Assembly: GCA_043758755.1 (NCBI GenBank)
Contig: JAYVMW010000045.1
Location: 16,778-80,777, forward strand
Length of the DNA: 64,000 bases
From: Solimicrobium sp043758755
GTDB lineage: Bacteria; Pseudomonadota; Gammaproteobacteria; Burkholderiales; Burkholderiaceae_D
Direction of reading: 5' to 3'
Shown here: one piece after another, positions 35,236-44,000 of the stretch
How positions within the stretch are numbered: position 1 is the first letter of the stretch
Layout of the letters: the number at the start of each line of letters is the position of its first letter
Notes under the pieces: generated by a model
Seen by the model: only the letters and a program-made list of their open reading frames with translations
The model's database searches: none
Told to the model about the DNA's origin: nothing
Translations under genes and position numbers: made by a program

Positions 35236-36473
35236 TTCCTGTTTGCTATCCAGTTCAGAGCAGCCTTGCCTGCTACCTTGCCACTGGCAAAGCTTGCGGT
35301 CATTAAATAGCCGCCGGTAGGTGCTTCCCAGTCCAGCATTTCACCGGCGCAAAATACGCCCGGCAATTCTTTCAACATCAGTTCGCGGTTCATTGCTTCC
35401 AGTTTCACGCCGCCGGCCGTGCTGATCACTTCATCGATCGGCCTTGGACTCTTCAAGGTGACTGGCAGCGCCTTGATGGCATTGGCCAATAGTACCGGAT
35501 TTTGCAGCGTTTCCGGCGCACACAGTTCACGCAGGAGCGCAGTTTTTACACCGCGCAGATTCAGCCGGCTTTGCAGGTGACCAGCCACCGAACGCGAACC
35601 GCGCGGATGTTCGCAGTGCTGAACGGCGCGGTGCAGCGGCAGATCCGGCAACAGATCCAGATGAATCTGGGTGCTGCCGTTGGCTTTGATCTGTTCTCTG
35701 AACAGGCTGGACAGCGAATAAATCAGACTGCCTTCGACACCATGTTCGGTCACCACGAACTGGCCCAAGCGACGTGACGCCGTGCCGGATCCGTTGGTAA
35801 AAGTAATGGCCACCGGGCTTAAGGGCTCACCGGCAAAATTGGTTTTAAAAAAATCGGTCCAGGTGACATTAAAGCCACAGTTGGAGGGTTCCAGATCGGC
35901 AATGTCTACGCCTTTTTCTTTGAGCAGTGGTACCCATGCGCCGTTAGAGCCCAATTGTGGCCAGCTGGCCCCGCCCAGTGCCAGTACCACGGCATCAGCC
36001 TTGACCAATACTTCCCCGTTCGGGGTGCTGAATTTCAGGCAGCCGTCCTGCCAGCCGGTCCAGCGGTGTCGCATGTGGAAGCGCACGCCTTTGGCGCGCA
36101 GTCGGTGCAGCCAGGAGCGCAACAGCGGGGCCGCTTTCATATCAGTCGGAAATACTCGGCCGGACGTACCAACGAACGTGTCCACGCCCAGATTCTTTGC
36201 CCACTGGCGCAGATTGAGCGGATTGAATTCATAAATCCAGCGTCCGATTTCATTCTGGCGCGCACCGTAGCGGCGGATTAAATCGGGCAGGTCTTCGGCA
36301 TGGGTCAAATTTAATCCACCTTTGCCTGCCAACAAGAATTTACGCCCCACAGAGGGCATGGCATCAAACAACTCAACATGCGCGCCACCCTGAGCCAGCG
36401 TCTCAGCCGCCATCAGACCTGCCGGACCACCGCCGATCACAATCACGTTTGAAGCAGAGTTTTTTACATTCAT
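35232..36473 (-). CDS. YhiN/HI0933-family flavoprotein (TIGR03862-like)
   Basis: 413 residues from the ATG at 36473. VIVIGGGPAGLMAAETLAQG is the FAD-binding loop, LLAGKGGLNLTHAED the family-specific motif, and ISTAGGVKLEAMN with CAGEMLDWEAPTGGYLM the C-terminal FAD contacts. These put it in the HI0933-like NAD(P)/FAD oxidoreductases, subgroup TIGR03862, of unknown reaction. It begins the three-gene minus-strand set with DUF1289 and the DAO-type oxidoreductase. Confidence 0.87.
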   Translation of the reverse strand: MNVKNSASNVIVIGGGPAGLMAAETLAQGGAHVELFDAMPSVGRKFLLAGKGGLNLTHAEDLPDLIRRYGARQNEIGRWIYEFNPLNLRQWAKNLGVDTFVGTSGRVFPTDMKAAPLLRSWLHRLRAKGVRFHMRHRWTGWQDGCLKFSTPNGEVLVKADAVVLALGGASWPQLGSNGAWVPLLKEKGVDIADLEPSNCGFNVTWTDFFKTNFAGEPLSPVAITFTNGSGTASRRLGQFVVTEHGVEGSLIYSLSSLFREQIKANGSTQIHLDLLPDLPLHRAVQHCEHPRGSRSVAGHLQSRLNLRGVKTALLRELCAPETLQNPVLLANAIKALPVTLKSPRPIDEVISTAGGVKLEAMNRELMLKELPGVFCAGEMLDWEAPTGGYLMTASFASGKVAGKAALNWIANRK

Positions 36474-36774
36474 TTTGTTTGATTTTCTTGAGAGCGATTG
36501 AATTGCCATCTACACTGCACAACACAGTTAGTTGCTTTAAATTAAAAAATTAATCGGCAGGCAGCGCGCTGCAAATTAAAGAAATATTTATTTTCACCAA
36601 TAATTGCGGTATAGAAAGTCAAATTCTAAGCGAAGAAAAACAATTTCGTTCATGAAATGTTGTTTTTTGTTAATGATTTTGTCGAAATATTTTGAAAAGT
36701 GCAGAATTTTTGACCGAAATGACAGGTTATTGCGGCAGAATTCCACGAAATACATCATTCTAAAAAGAGCAAAA

Positions 36775-37521
36775 GTGGACCTCGAAACTTCCCTGTTTGG
36801 TTATTGGACCCACGCGCATCTGATGGCGAACGCCCTGATCGTGCTGAATCTGGGCGGTGCGCTGGCGCTCGGTCTGGTGTTGGGTTATGAACGCAGTTTT
36901 CACGGCAGGGCGGCCGGAATGCGTACTTACGGCCTGGTATGCATGGTGTCGGCGGGCATCGTGCTGGTCAGCGGTTATCCCGAGCTCTGGTATGGATTGC
37001 AACTGGCCAGCGAGACGTTTCGACCCGATCCAACCCGTTCCATTCAAGGCATCGTGACCGGCATCGGATTTCTGTGTGCCGGCGTGATCATGAAGGATGG
37101 CTTCAGTATCAGCGGTCTGACAACGGCAGCGTCAATCTGGACCGTGTCGGCAGTGGGCATACTGGTGGGTGTCGGGCTTTAAGTTGCGGCCATTGCCATG
37201 ACGGCCGGCGCGTTACTGTGCATGACGATAGTGTCGAAACTGGAAGCAAGAATGCCGTCTCGGCCGGCCGCTGCGGTCATGCTCAGATTCAGGCAGGGTT
37301 ATTCTCCCAGTGTGGAAGCCGTCAAAGTTGCCATAGGCAACCGGGGCTACAACATGGCGCAGGGGTCCATTTCAATTTCCCACCATAACGGCCAGACTGA
37401 ATGGAGTTTTGTGGTGTTGGCACAAGATCGTTCATTGGGTGGCACCCTGCCACATCTGTCTGCCGAGCTGATCAATATGGATGGTCTGGAAGATTTTAAT
37501 CTTTCGCTGGCACGCAACTGA
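36775..37521 (+). pseudogene. MgtC/SapB family gene interrupted by one in-frame stop
   Basis: Reading one frame from GTG 36775 (ATG 36823 alternative) gives a standard MgtC/SapB protein: membrane helices with LVLGYERSFHGRAAGMRTYG, GFLCAGVIMKDG and TTAASIWTVSAVGI, and a C-terminal ACT-like domain (VKVAIGNRGYN to EDFNLSLARN). The frame is broken only by TAA at 37180-37182, codon 136 of 248, exactly where relatives have a Phe-Tyr pair (GGG CTT TAA GTT here). No frameshift is present. MgtC proteins act in Mg2+ stress and acid survival. Either a recent pseudogene, readthrough, or sequence error. Confidence 0.8.
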
Positions 37522-37664
37522 TTGTGCCGCGACTTCAACAGTCTCGAATCTCCGTCGTTAATCACCGGCTGTGCCCCGAAAAAGTCGCTTGGTCGCAAAA
37601 GCGGCGCATTGTCCTGTATTTTTGAATAAAGTTCATTTCAGGTAAATCAGTCAGGGAGGACATT

Positions 37665-38408
37665 GTGACCAAATTGGAATTTTTAGCTGCGTTCAGGCTG
37701 GCCTGCAACAGCATGCCATCGGAACCGGTCGAGGCTGCGATTGCAGATTACGAACGCCAGTTTACCGATTCGCTGTTATCGGGGCTGAGCGAAACCGTCA
37801 TCGTTGAGCGGTGGGGTACGCCACAGCATGCCGCATTAAAGTTAAAATTTGGCACGTTTTCCGGCAACTTAAAACAGGCAGTCAATGTGGAAAAAGTCGC
37901 GCGGGTTGGCATCAGTGGCGCCGGTCTGGCTCTGCTGGATTTAATCTTGCTGATCCCCGCCTCGGTGTATGCCACCCTGTTATGGGCGTTCTATATTGTT
38001 TCCATCGCAGTTTACCTGTCCGGGATTTTTGTCAGCGCATCGAGTCTGGCGGGCGTGAACTATATCGATATTCCGGCGCATGCCCTGCTGAGTAAATTGG
38101 CCACGAAAGGCACGACCCATATTTCGATAGGCAGTATGGATATTGAACCGGCCGATATCGGCACTGACAGTGATGATGAACCAGCCGGGTTGAACCAGAG
38201 CGAGTCTGTCGAACAGGGTACTCATTTCAAACGTGACAGGGGCTTTCATATCGCAACCCATATTGATAAATCCTCGATCTGGAAAGGCGTCAGCACGACT
38301 CTGGCCGGCATGCTGTTGCTGGTGTTGTGTATGTTGACTACCCGGTTTACGTTCCGCTTGCTCAGGCAGTTTGTGGCCTGGCATTTTTCTGTTCTCAAAA
38401 ATGCGTAA
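37665..38408 (+). CDS. DUF1700-like membrane protein
   Basis: 247 residues, GTG start with GGGAGGA 5 bases upstream. The N-terminal TKLEFLAAFRLACNSMPSEP with a following ADYERQF helix is the DUF1700 pattern (cytoplasmic sensor-like domain), followed by two to three hydrophobic helices (about 85-140) and a C-terminal helix near 210-230. DUF1700 proteins are often found with PadR regulators and adhesin-like DUF2807 proteins; no PadR gene is present here. The DUF2807 gene follows after 24 bases, indicating an operon. Confidence 0.65.
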   Translation: MTKLEFLAAFRLACNSMPSEPVEAAIADYERQFTDSLLSGLSETVIVERWGTPQHAALKLKFGTFSGNLKQAVNVEKVARVGISGAGLALLDLILLIPASVYATLLWAFYIVSIAVYLSGIFVSASSLAGVNYIDIPAHALLSKLATKGTTHISIGSMDIEPADIGTDSDDEPAGLNQSESVEQGTHFKRDRGFHIATHIDKSSIWKGVSTTLAGMLLLVLCMLTTRFTFRLLRQFVAWHFSVLKNA

Positions 38409-38432
38409 GCATGTCATTGCACGGGTGAAAAA

Positions 38433-39242
38433 ATGAAATTGATAGTTAAAGCCTTGCTGATTCTGTCCGTGATTGCGGTTGCGCTCGGCGCGATCACTTA
38501 CAACATGATGAGCTCGAATGTAAAACAGTCCGGCAAGCTCAGTCTGGTCCAGCAGAATAGCGCCAGTGAAAAGCGCCCGGTTTCCAATGAGATCACTCAG
38601 GTCAACATGAATGGGCCGTTTGATCTGGTGATCAAAAAATCGGATCAGGCCAGTCTGACAGTGCAGGGAGAAGAACGGTTGCTGCCCAGAGTGCTGGTAC
38701 AACAGGAAGGCAAGGTATTGCACATCAGCACCAAAGGTATGCTGGTGACAATGAATCAGACGCTCAGAATCACACTGAACCTGCCCGACCTGACGTCACT
38801 GACCCAGACCGGTAGCGGCGACACTGAAGTCAGTGGATTCGCAGGCAAGGAATTGACTCTCAACATGACTGGATCGGGAGATCTGTCGTATTCGGGTCAG
38901 TATCAGCATACGGAGATTCAGAATCACGGCAGCGGAGATGCGGTCCTGGAGGCTGGTAATGGCGAGCGGATCGACATGGTGTGCGGCGGCTCCGGGGATA
39001 TTGAAGTGGTCGGCAAGGTGAATTTGTTCAATGTCGTCTTGACAGGTTCCGGAAGTATTGACGCACAACGGCTGATTACTGCCCAGACTGAAGCGATTTC
39101 GCACGGATCGGGACACCTGAAAGTGTATGCCGGCAAGCAGATCAACGTGATTTCTACCGGTAGCGGCGATGTGGAGGTGTATGGCAATCCGGTCAAAAAA
39201 GTAATCAGCAAAACTGGAACCGGTGATGTAAGTTTGAATTGA
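38433..39242 (+). CDS. DUF2807 (head GIN) beta-helix protein
   Basis: 269 residues. An N-terminal hydrophobic segment (about 4-24) serves as signal or anchor. Residues 45-269 form repeated Gly-Ser-rich strands (TGSGDTEVSGF, TGSGDLSYSG, GGSGDIEVVG, TGSGDVEVYG), the DUF2807 auto-transporter-adhesin-head-like beta helix, with NMNGPFDLVIKKSD at its start. It should be periplasmic or surface-exposed. Function is unknown; partner of the DUF1700-like gene upstream. A terminator follows 16 bases later. Confidence 0.82.
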   Translation: MKLIVKALLILSVIAVALGAITYNMMSSNVKQSGKLSLVQQNSASEKRPVSNEITQVNMNGPFDLVIKKSDQASLTVQGEERLLPRVLVQQEGKVLHISTKGMLVTMNQTLRITLNLPDLTSLTQTGSGDTEVSGFAGKELTLNMTGSGDLSYSGQYQHTEIQNHGSGDAVLEAGNGERIDMVCGGSGDIEVVGKVNLFNVVLTGSGSIDAQRLITAQTEAISHGSGHLKVYAGKQINVISTGSGDVEVYGNPVKKVISKTGTGDVSLN

Positions 39243-39258
39243 GCCAGGCAGAAAACGG

Positions 39259-39288
39259 AAAAGCCATTCTTTTTAAATGGCTTTTTTT
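39259..39288 (+). terminator. Rho-independent terminator
   Basis: AAAAGCCATT, a 7-base loop, AATGGCTTTT and further T residues: a stem of 10 pairs ending the DUF1700-DUF2807 operon. Confidence 0.85.
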
Positions 39289-39391
39289 CATCTTTTTTAA
39301 AATACGCATTATCACAAGTGCAATTGTGATTCATTTTGGTCATAAATTAAAAAAATTGTTGAATTTAATTTCAAAATTTCAAGTGTTTCCT

Positions 39392-39420
39392 TTGAAAAAT
39401 ATTGTTGCAAATCATAAATA
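39392..39420 (+). promoter_or_regulatory. Candidate sigma70 promoter
   Basis: TTGAAA at 39392-39397 and TAAATA at 39415-39420 with a 17-base spacer, in an AT-rich stretch 84 bases before the sugar-binding protein gene. Confidence 0.4.
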
Positions 39421-39503
39421 TCTGTAATAATTTGCGCGTTGTATCGTGGCAAAAGAGCAGTTTGCCCTTTTGTTTTGGTAACGATCATTTTAAATGTGAA
39501 ACT

Positions 39504-40613
39504 ATGATACAAAATACAATCAAATTTGTGGTTGGCCTGATGTTACTTGTGTGCATCCCTTCCTCACTGCTTGCTCAGGAAAATGCCATGCAGGCGATGG
39601 GCAAGGCAAATGCAAAAGTGGCCAAGGCGTCCCAGCGACAAAATCACTGGGATGGTCCTGTCGTCGGTCCCAGACTGATGAATAAAAAACGGGTGGTGTT
39701 CATTGGCGGCGACATGATGAATACCGTGATTTCCGATTTATACAAAAGCACTAAAGAAGCTGCCGCGCAGGGTGGCTGGGAAATTCTGCTGATTGATTGC
39801 CGGGGAGCCTGTTACACGGGACAGCCGGTCATCAATCAGGCTGTCGGAATGAAACCGGACGGTATTATTCTGGCCGGTGTCGATGTGGCAAGTCAGGCCA
39901 AGGGACTGGCCAAGGCGCAGGAAAAGAAAATCGTTGTGGTTGGCTGGCACGCGCAGTCAAAACCTGGTCCGGTTGACGGCTTCTTTACCGATGTTGGCAA
40001 TAATCCCCATGATGCAGGTCAGATCGCTGCCTTATTTGGTGTGACCGAAGCCAGCAGTCGTATGGGGATGGTGATTTTGACTGATAACTCGACACCGTAC
40101 ATGGCGGCCAAATCGGCTGCAGCAGTAGAAATCATCAAGCAATGTGAAAGTTGTCGCCTGTTGAGTGTTGAAGAAGTCCCTGTCAACGAAGCGCAAATCA
40201 AATTGCCGGCGACACTGGATGATCTGGTCAGACGCTACGGCTCCAAATGGACCCATGTGCTGGCGGTCAGTGATACCTATTTTGATGTAATGGAAAAACC
40301 GGCCGTCGCAGCTGTCATTGCAGGCAATAAATTGAAAGGCATTTCTGCCGGGGACGGGTCAGTATCGGCCTATCAGAGGGTGCGCGGCGGAGCAATCCAG
40401 ATCGGTACCATACCTGAGCCGGTCAGCATGCAGGGCTGGCAACTCGTTGATGAATTGAACCGGGCGTTTTCTGCGGTTGTGCCCAGCGGATTTGTCATGC
40501 CGGTACATCTGGTATCGGATCAGAATATCGCTTTTGACGGCGGCTTCAAAAACATGTTTGACCCGGATAACGATTACCGGAATCAGTACAAAAAATATTG
40601 GCTGGCAAAATAA
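39504..40613 (+). CDS. Orphan periplasmic sugar-binding protein
   Basis: 369 residues from the ATG at 39504, which starts a signal peptide (MIQNTIKFVVGLMLLVCIPS, cleavage near LLAQE); the frame upstream to 39402 is not coding-like. The mature part is a type I periplasmic binding fold: KRVVFIGGDMMNTVISDLYK, DGIILAGVDVASQAK, DVGNNPHDAGQIAA and the hinge segment near MGMVILTDNSTPY match ribose/xylose-type binding proteins. Neither ABC permease nor ATPase is next to it, so it may serve a distant transporter or act as a sensor input. Followed by a terminator. Confidence 0.8.
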   Translation: MIQNTIKFVVGLMLLVCIPSSLLAQENAMQAMGKANAKVAKASQRQNHWDGPVVGPRLMNKKRVVFIGGDMMNTVISDLYKSTKEAAAQGGWEILLIDCRGACYTGQPVINQAVGMKPDGIILAGVDVASQAKGLAKAQEKKIVVVGWHAQSKPGPVDGFFTDVGNNPHDAGQIAALFGVTEASSRMGMVILTDNSTPYMAAKSAAAVEIIKQCESCRLLSVEEVPVNEAQIKLPATLDDLVRRYGSKWTHVLAVSDTYFDVMEKPAVAAVIAGNKLKGISAGDGSVSAYQRVRGGAIQIGTIPEPVSMQGWQLVDELNRAFSAVVPSGFVMPVHLVSDQNIAFDGGFKNMFDPDNDYRNQYKKYWLAK

Positions 40614-40635
40614 AACACAGCCCGGCCAGTTCATG

Positions 40636-40667
40636 AAAAACACAAAGGGTGACACCTTTGTGTTTTT
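40636..40667 (+). terminator. Rho-independent terminator
   Basis: Perfect 13-base stem AAAAACACAAAGG / CCTTTGTGTTTTT with a 6-base loop and three more T, 23 bases after the sugar-binding protein stop. Confidence 0.88.
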
Positions 40668-40820
40668 TTTCGCGTGTTTCATTCTCCGGTAGCATTTATT
40701 GGCCAGACTCACTGTACTTTTGGTCGCGCCAAAAAAACTGCGTGACCAGCTACCGACCAGAGTTCTGTTAGAATTAGAATCTTTTCTCTAAACCCTTTCC
40801 CCACATTCAAAGGTGCTCAC

Positions 40821-41672
40821 GTGACCATGCTTTATCCCGAATTATTCAAATCCCTGGAGCAGGTGCGCTGGAATATGGAAACTGATGTGCCCTGGGACCA
40901 GTTCGACGCCTCCCGACTGACGCTTGAGCAGGCACAGACGATCAAAATGAATGCAATTACCGAGTGGTCTGCGCTGCCTGCGACCGAAATGTTTTTGCGT
41001 GACAACCGGGCCGACAGTGATTTTTGTGCATTCATGTCGGTCTGGTTTTTCGAAGAACAGAAACATTCGCTGGTGCTCATGGAATACCTGCGCCGGTTTT
41101 ATCCTTCACTGCTGCCTACCGAAGAAGAGCTCGACAAGGTGCGGTTTGAATTTGATCCTGCGCCGCCGCTGGAAACGCTGATGCTGCATTTTTGTGGCGA
41201 AATCCGTCTCAATCACTGGTATCGCTGCGCTTCCGACTGGCATACCGAACCCGTCATCAAGCAGATTTACAAGATGATCAGTCAGGATGAAGCGCGTCAC
41301 GGCGGGGCCTATTTGCGCTACATGAAAAAAGCCCTGAACGATGCCGGTGATATTGCCAGTGCGTCGTTTGCCAAGATCGGCGTGTTGATGGCGTCGTCGC
41401 GCCGCACTGACAAGCCGCTGCACCCGACCAATCTGCATGTCAACCAGGCCCTGTTCCCCAACGATACCATCCAGAGTCGCCTGCCTGATCCGGTCTGGCT
41501 GGAGCGCTGGCTGGATGGGCAGATCAAGTTTGATGATGTGTGGGAAAAAAAGGTGGTCGAACGCATTTTGCATAATCTGTCTCTGCTGTTCGACCGCAGT
41601 TTTGCCACCGTGCAGGATTTAAACCGCTACCGCAAAGAAATCGCGGCACGCCTGACCGCTGCCGTGGCCTGA
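40821..41672 (+). CDS. Ferritin-like diiron protein
   Basis: 283 residues; GTG at 40821 or ATG at 40827 may be used, AAAGGTG lies upstream. Two helix pairs carry diiron-type motifs, the first with TEMFLR and FFEEQKH (ExxH), the second with CGEIRLNHW and QDEARHGG (ExxRH). This is the ferritin-like/acyl-ACP-desaturase-type four-helix fold. The remaining C-terminal 90 residues are helical. The substrate is unknown: an oxygenase, desaturase or iron-handling role all fit. It stands alone between terminators and a lipoprotein gene. Confidence 0.7.
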   Translation: MTMLYPELFKSLEQVRWNMETDVPWDQFDASRLTLEQAQTIKMNAITEWSALPATEMFLRDNRADSDFCAFMSVWFFEEQKHSLVLMEYLRRFYPSLLPTEEELDKVRFEFDPAPPLETLMLHFCGEIRLNHWYRCASDWHTEPVIKQIYKMISQDEARHGGAYLRYMKKALNDAGDIASASFAKIGVLMASSRRTDKPLHPTNLHVNQALFPNDTIQSRLPDPVWLERWLDGQIKFDDVWEKKVVERILHNLSLLFDRSFATVQDLNRYRKEIAARLTAAVA

Positions 41673-41825
41673 GGCCTGTCGGTTACAATCCGGGACAACC
41701 CGGACTCGTCTTTTGAGGACAGGCAATGATAGGATGTGGCACTTTCCACATCAGTTCATTGCCGCGTTCCGGCCAGTTTTTCTGGATGAATGCGTCACAA
41801 CTGAACTATTTTTCAGGGTGCAATC

Positions 41826-42452
41826 ATGAAATTTTCTGCCTTAATCTCAACTGTCTCCTTTTTATTGCTGACTGCCTTGACCGGATGTGGCGGGGCAGTG
41901 AACGCCAAAATTGGTGGAACGGTCAATGGGTTGTCCGGTGGCACAACCCTTGTTCTGGTCAACAACAATTTAGATACATTAAACATATCGACCAATGGCA
42001 ACTTTACCTTCAACACCTCTGTGGCGCCCCAAAACGCCTACAACGTCACGGTCCAGGCACAGCCTAATGGGCAGACCTGTACAGTGACACTCGGGGCCGG
42101 AACGGTGTCTTCTTCTGGTGGAAATGTCACCAACATTGCGGTCAATTGCGTCACCGGCAGCCCTTTCAATTCGGCAGTCTCGGTCAGTATAAGTGGGCTT
42201 GCCGAGAATAATAAAGTCACCCTGCTTAATAGTGGATTGGATACGTTGGTCGTGACTGGAACAAAAGATACCGGGGCCGGACTTTCGCTGGTTCAGCTGT
42301 TTCCGACACCGCTGCCGGCCGGGTCAAATTACAGTGTGTCAGTCGGCATCCAACCGGTCGGACAGACCTGTACGGTGACGAATGGTATCGGCCAGATACC
42401 AACCACTGGCAGTGCTGCGGCGGTGCTGGTGACCTGTCAGAAATCTGCCTGA
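41826..42452 (+). CDS. Putative lipoprotein with two tandem domains
   Basis: 208 residues with lipobox LTGC (signal residues 1-20). The mature chain is two similar beta-rich units, about residues 28-112 and 120-205, each ending in a QPxGQTCTVTxGxGxx segment and a VxVxC strand (NGQTCTVTLGAGTV; VGQTCTVTNGIGQI). Two Cys per unit suggest a disulfide in each. No named family is recognised; similar repeats occur in surface lipoproteins of environmental bacteria. Confidence 0.6.
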   Translation: MKFSALISTVSFLLLTALTGCGGAVNAKIGGTVNGLSGGTTLVLVNNNLDTLNISTNGNFTFNTSVAPQNAYNVTVQAQPNGQTCTVTLGAGTVSSSGGNVTNIAVNCVTGSPFNSAVSVSISGLAENNKVTLLNSGLDTLVVTGTKDTGAGLSLVQLFPTPLPAGSNYSVSVGIQPVGQTCTVTNGIGQIPTTGSAAAVLVTCQKSA

Positions 42453-42554
42453 GTAAATTAAAACGTCGCCTTCCATTTTTCAGGCATGTGATGGTACATT
42501 GCGCACTCAGCGGCTCAAATGCAGGTCGCAATTATTAAATATCGGGGCAGGTTC

Positions 42555-43022
42555 ATGTTTGAAGATAAAATAACCACAAAAGAAAAACTCCGGCAACGCA
42601 TGGCTGCGTTGCCCAAACCTGTGGTGCTAACTAACGGCGTATTTGACATACTGCATCGAGGTCATGTGACTTACCTGGAACAGGCGCGAGCGCTGGGTGC
42701 TGCGCTGGTGGTGGCCGTCAATACCGACGCTTCGGTGCGGCGTCTGGGCAAAGGCGACGACAGACCGATCAATACCTGTGAGGACCGCATGGCCGTGATT
42801 GCGGCGCTGGAGTCAGTCAGTCTGGTCATTGCGTTTGATGAAAATACTGCGCTCGAAGTGGTCAATGAAGGGCGTCCCGACATTTACGCCAAGGGCGGCG
42901 ACTATCAGATGGATGCGATACCTGAAGGAAAAGCCGTACTGGCCTACGGCGGCAGAGTGGAAGCGATCACCTTCAAGCACGACCGCTCCACCACCAAACT
43001 CCTGTCCAAAGTCAGGACCTAA
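42555..43022 (+). CDS. rfaE2: D-glycero-beta-D-manno-heptose 1-phosphate adenylyltransferase
   Basis: 155 residues from the ATG at 42555, with GGGGCAGG upstream. TNGVFDILHRGH is the cytidylyltransferase-type HxGH nucleotide site, DRPINTCEDRMAVIAALESV and PDIYAKGGDY are typical of the RfaE/HldE C-terminal domain. It activates heptose 1-phosphate to ADP-heptose for LPS inner core. The kinase domain is not fused here, as in most Burkholderiales where hldA and hldC-type genes are separate. The stop overlaps that of the PCu(A)C gene by 4 bases in convergent orientation. Confidence 0.93.
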   Translation: MFEDKITTKEKLRQRMAALPKPVVLTNGVFDILHRGHVTYLEQARALGAALVVAVNTDASVRRLGKGDDRPINTCEDRMAVIAALESVSLVIAFDENTALEVVNEGRPDIYAKGGDYQMDAIPEGKAVLAYGGRVEAITFKHDRSTTKLLSKVRT

Positions 43023-43471
43023 TTTGCTTCGACATGCACTGTCACCTCAATCTTTCCGGCTTTGGCGAAAATCAGTGTGAGCGGAAAAGTGTCGCCGACT
43101 TTCAATGGTTTTTTCAGGCCGATCAGCATGATGTGATATCCGCCACCTGGTTTCATGCCGGTCTTGCTGCCGGCCTTTAATTCGATGGTGTCAACGGCAC
43201 GCATTTTCATGACATCGCCGGCCATTTCCATGTTGTGCATCTCAACTGATTCAGCCACGCCTGATTCGACCTTGATCAGGCTGTCATCGGCCTGCCCGCG
43301 GTTTTCCAGTGTCAGGTAAGCCGCACCGGTACTCTGTTGCGCGACGGTGGCGCGTGCTGCGGGATGGATGATCTGAATATTACCCAACTGGTATTCGTGG
43401 GCCTGCGCTGCCGAGATCAAAGTGACGCAACCGAGCAGTGTGATCAGGCCTTTTAACAAATTGATTTTCAT
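43019..43471 (-). CDS. PCu(A)C-family periplasmic copper chaperone
   Basis: 150 residues from the ATG at 43471, GGAG 8 bases upstream. The signal peptide (residues 1-21, ISAAQAH) precedes a cupredoxin-like domain with the H-M ... M-x(21)-H-x-M Cu(I) motif: EMHNMEM, then KTGMKPGGGYHIMLIG. It delivers copper to the CuA or CuB site of the terminal oxidase, which fits the cox cluster 2.5 kb away. Function known for the family, partner inferred. Confidence 0.9.
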   Translation of the reverse strand: MKINLLKGLITLLGCVTLISAAQAHEYQLGNIQIIHPAARATVAQQSTGAAYLTLENRGQADDSLIKVESGVAESVEMHNMEMAGDVMKMRAVDTIELKAGSKTGMKPGGGYHIMLIGLKKPLKVGDTFPLTLIFAKAGKIEVTVHVEAN

Positions 43472-43508
43472 GTTTACTCCTTTGAACTGATTGATAAAAC
43501 GCGACAAT

Positions 43509-43979
43509 TTACGAGCCGCCCGCAAAGCCATTCTGACGCCAGGCTTCATAGACTACGACAGCCACAGTGTTGGATAAGTTCAAACTGCGATTTTCCGGTT
43601 GCATCGGTAACCGGATGCGCTGACCGGCCGGAAATGAATTGCGCAAAACAGGATCAAGCCCTTTGGTTTCAGAACCGAATACAAAGAAATCACCTGCCTG
43701 AAACCGCGCTTCTGAAAATACTGCAGAACCGTGGGTGGTGAGTGCAAACATGCGCGCCGGATCCGGTTTGACTGTATCGATAAAAGCCTGCCAGTTTTTG
43801 TGGACCAGCATTTTTGCGTATTCGTGGTAATCCAGACCGGCGCGTTTGAGCTTGCTGTCTTCCAGCGGAAATCCGAGAGGTTCAATCAGATGCAGCTGGG
43901 CGCCGGTATTGGCGCACAGCCTGATGATGTTGCCGGTATTGGGCGGGATTTCCGGTTCGACCAGAACGACGTGAAACAC
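43509..43979 (-). CDS. trmL: tRNA (cytidine(34)-2'-O)-methyltransferase TrmL
   Basis: 156 residues from a GTG with GGGAGTG upstream. SPOUT-fold motifs are intact: PEIPPNTGNIIRLCANTG (motif 1), VFGSETKGLD and LPMQPENRSLNLSNTVAVVVYE (motifs 2-3). It 2'-O-methylates the wobble base of tRNA-Leu. Single-domain length is normal. Confidence 0.93.
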   Translation of the reverse strand: MFHVVLVEPEIPPNTGNIIRLCANTGAQLHLIEPLGFPLEDSKLKRAGLDYHEYAKMLVHKNWQAFIDTVKPDPARMFALTTHGSAVFSEARFQAGDFFVFGSETKGLDPVLRNSFPAGQRIRLPMQPENRSLNLSNTVAVVVYEAWRQNGFAGGS

Positions 43980-44000
43980 AAGACACTCCCTGAATAAAAA

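Noticed and set aside
37980..38723. Minus-strand open frame of 247 codons
   Set aside because: Spans two plus-strand genes with good ribosome site and family patterns; no support of its own.
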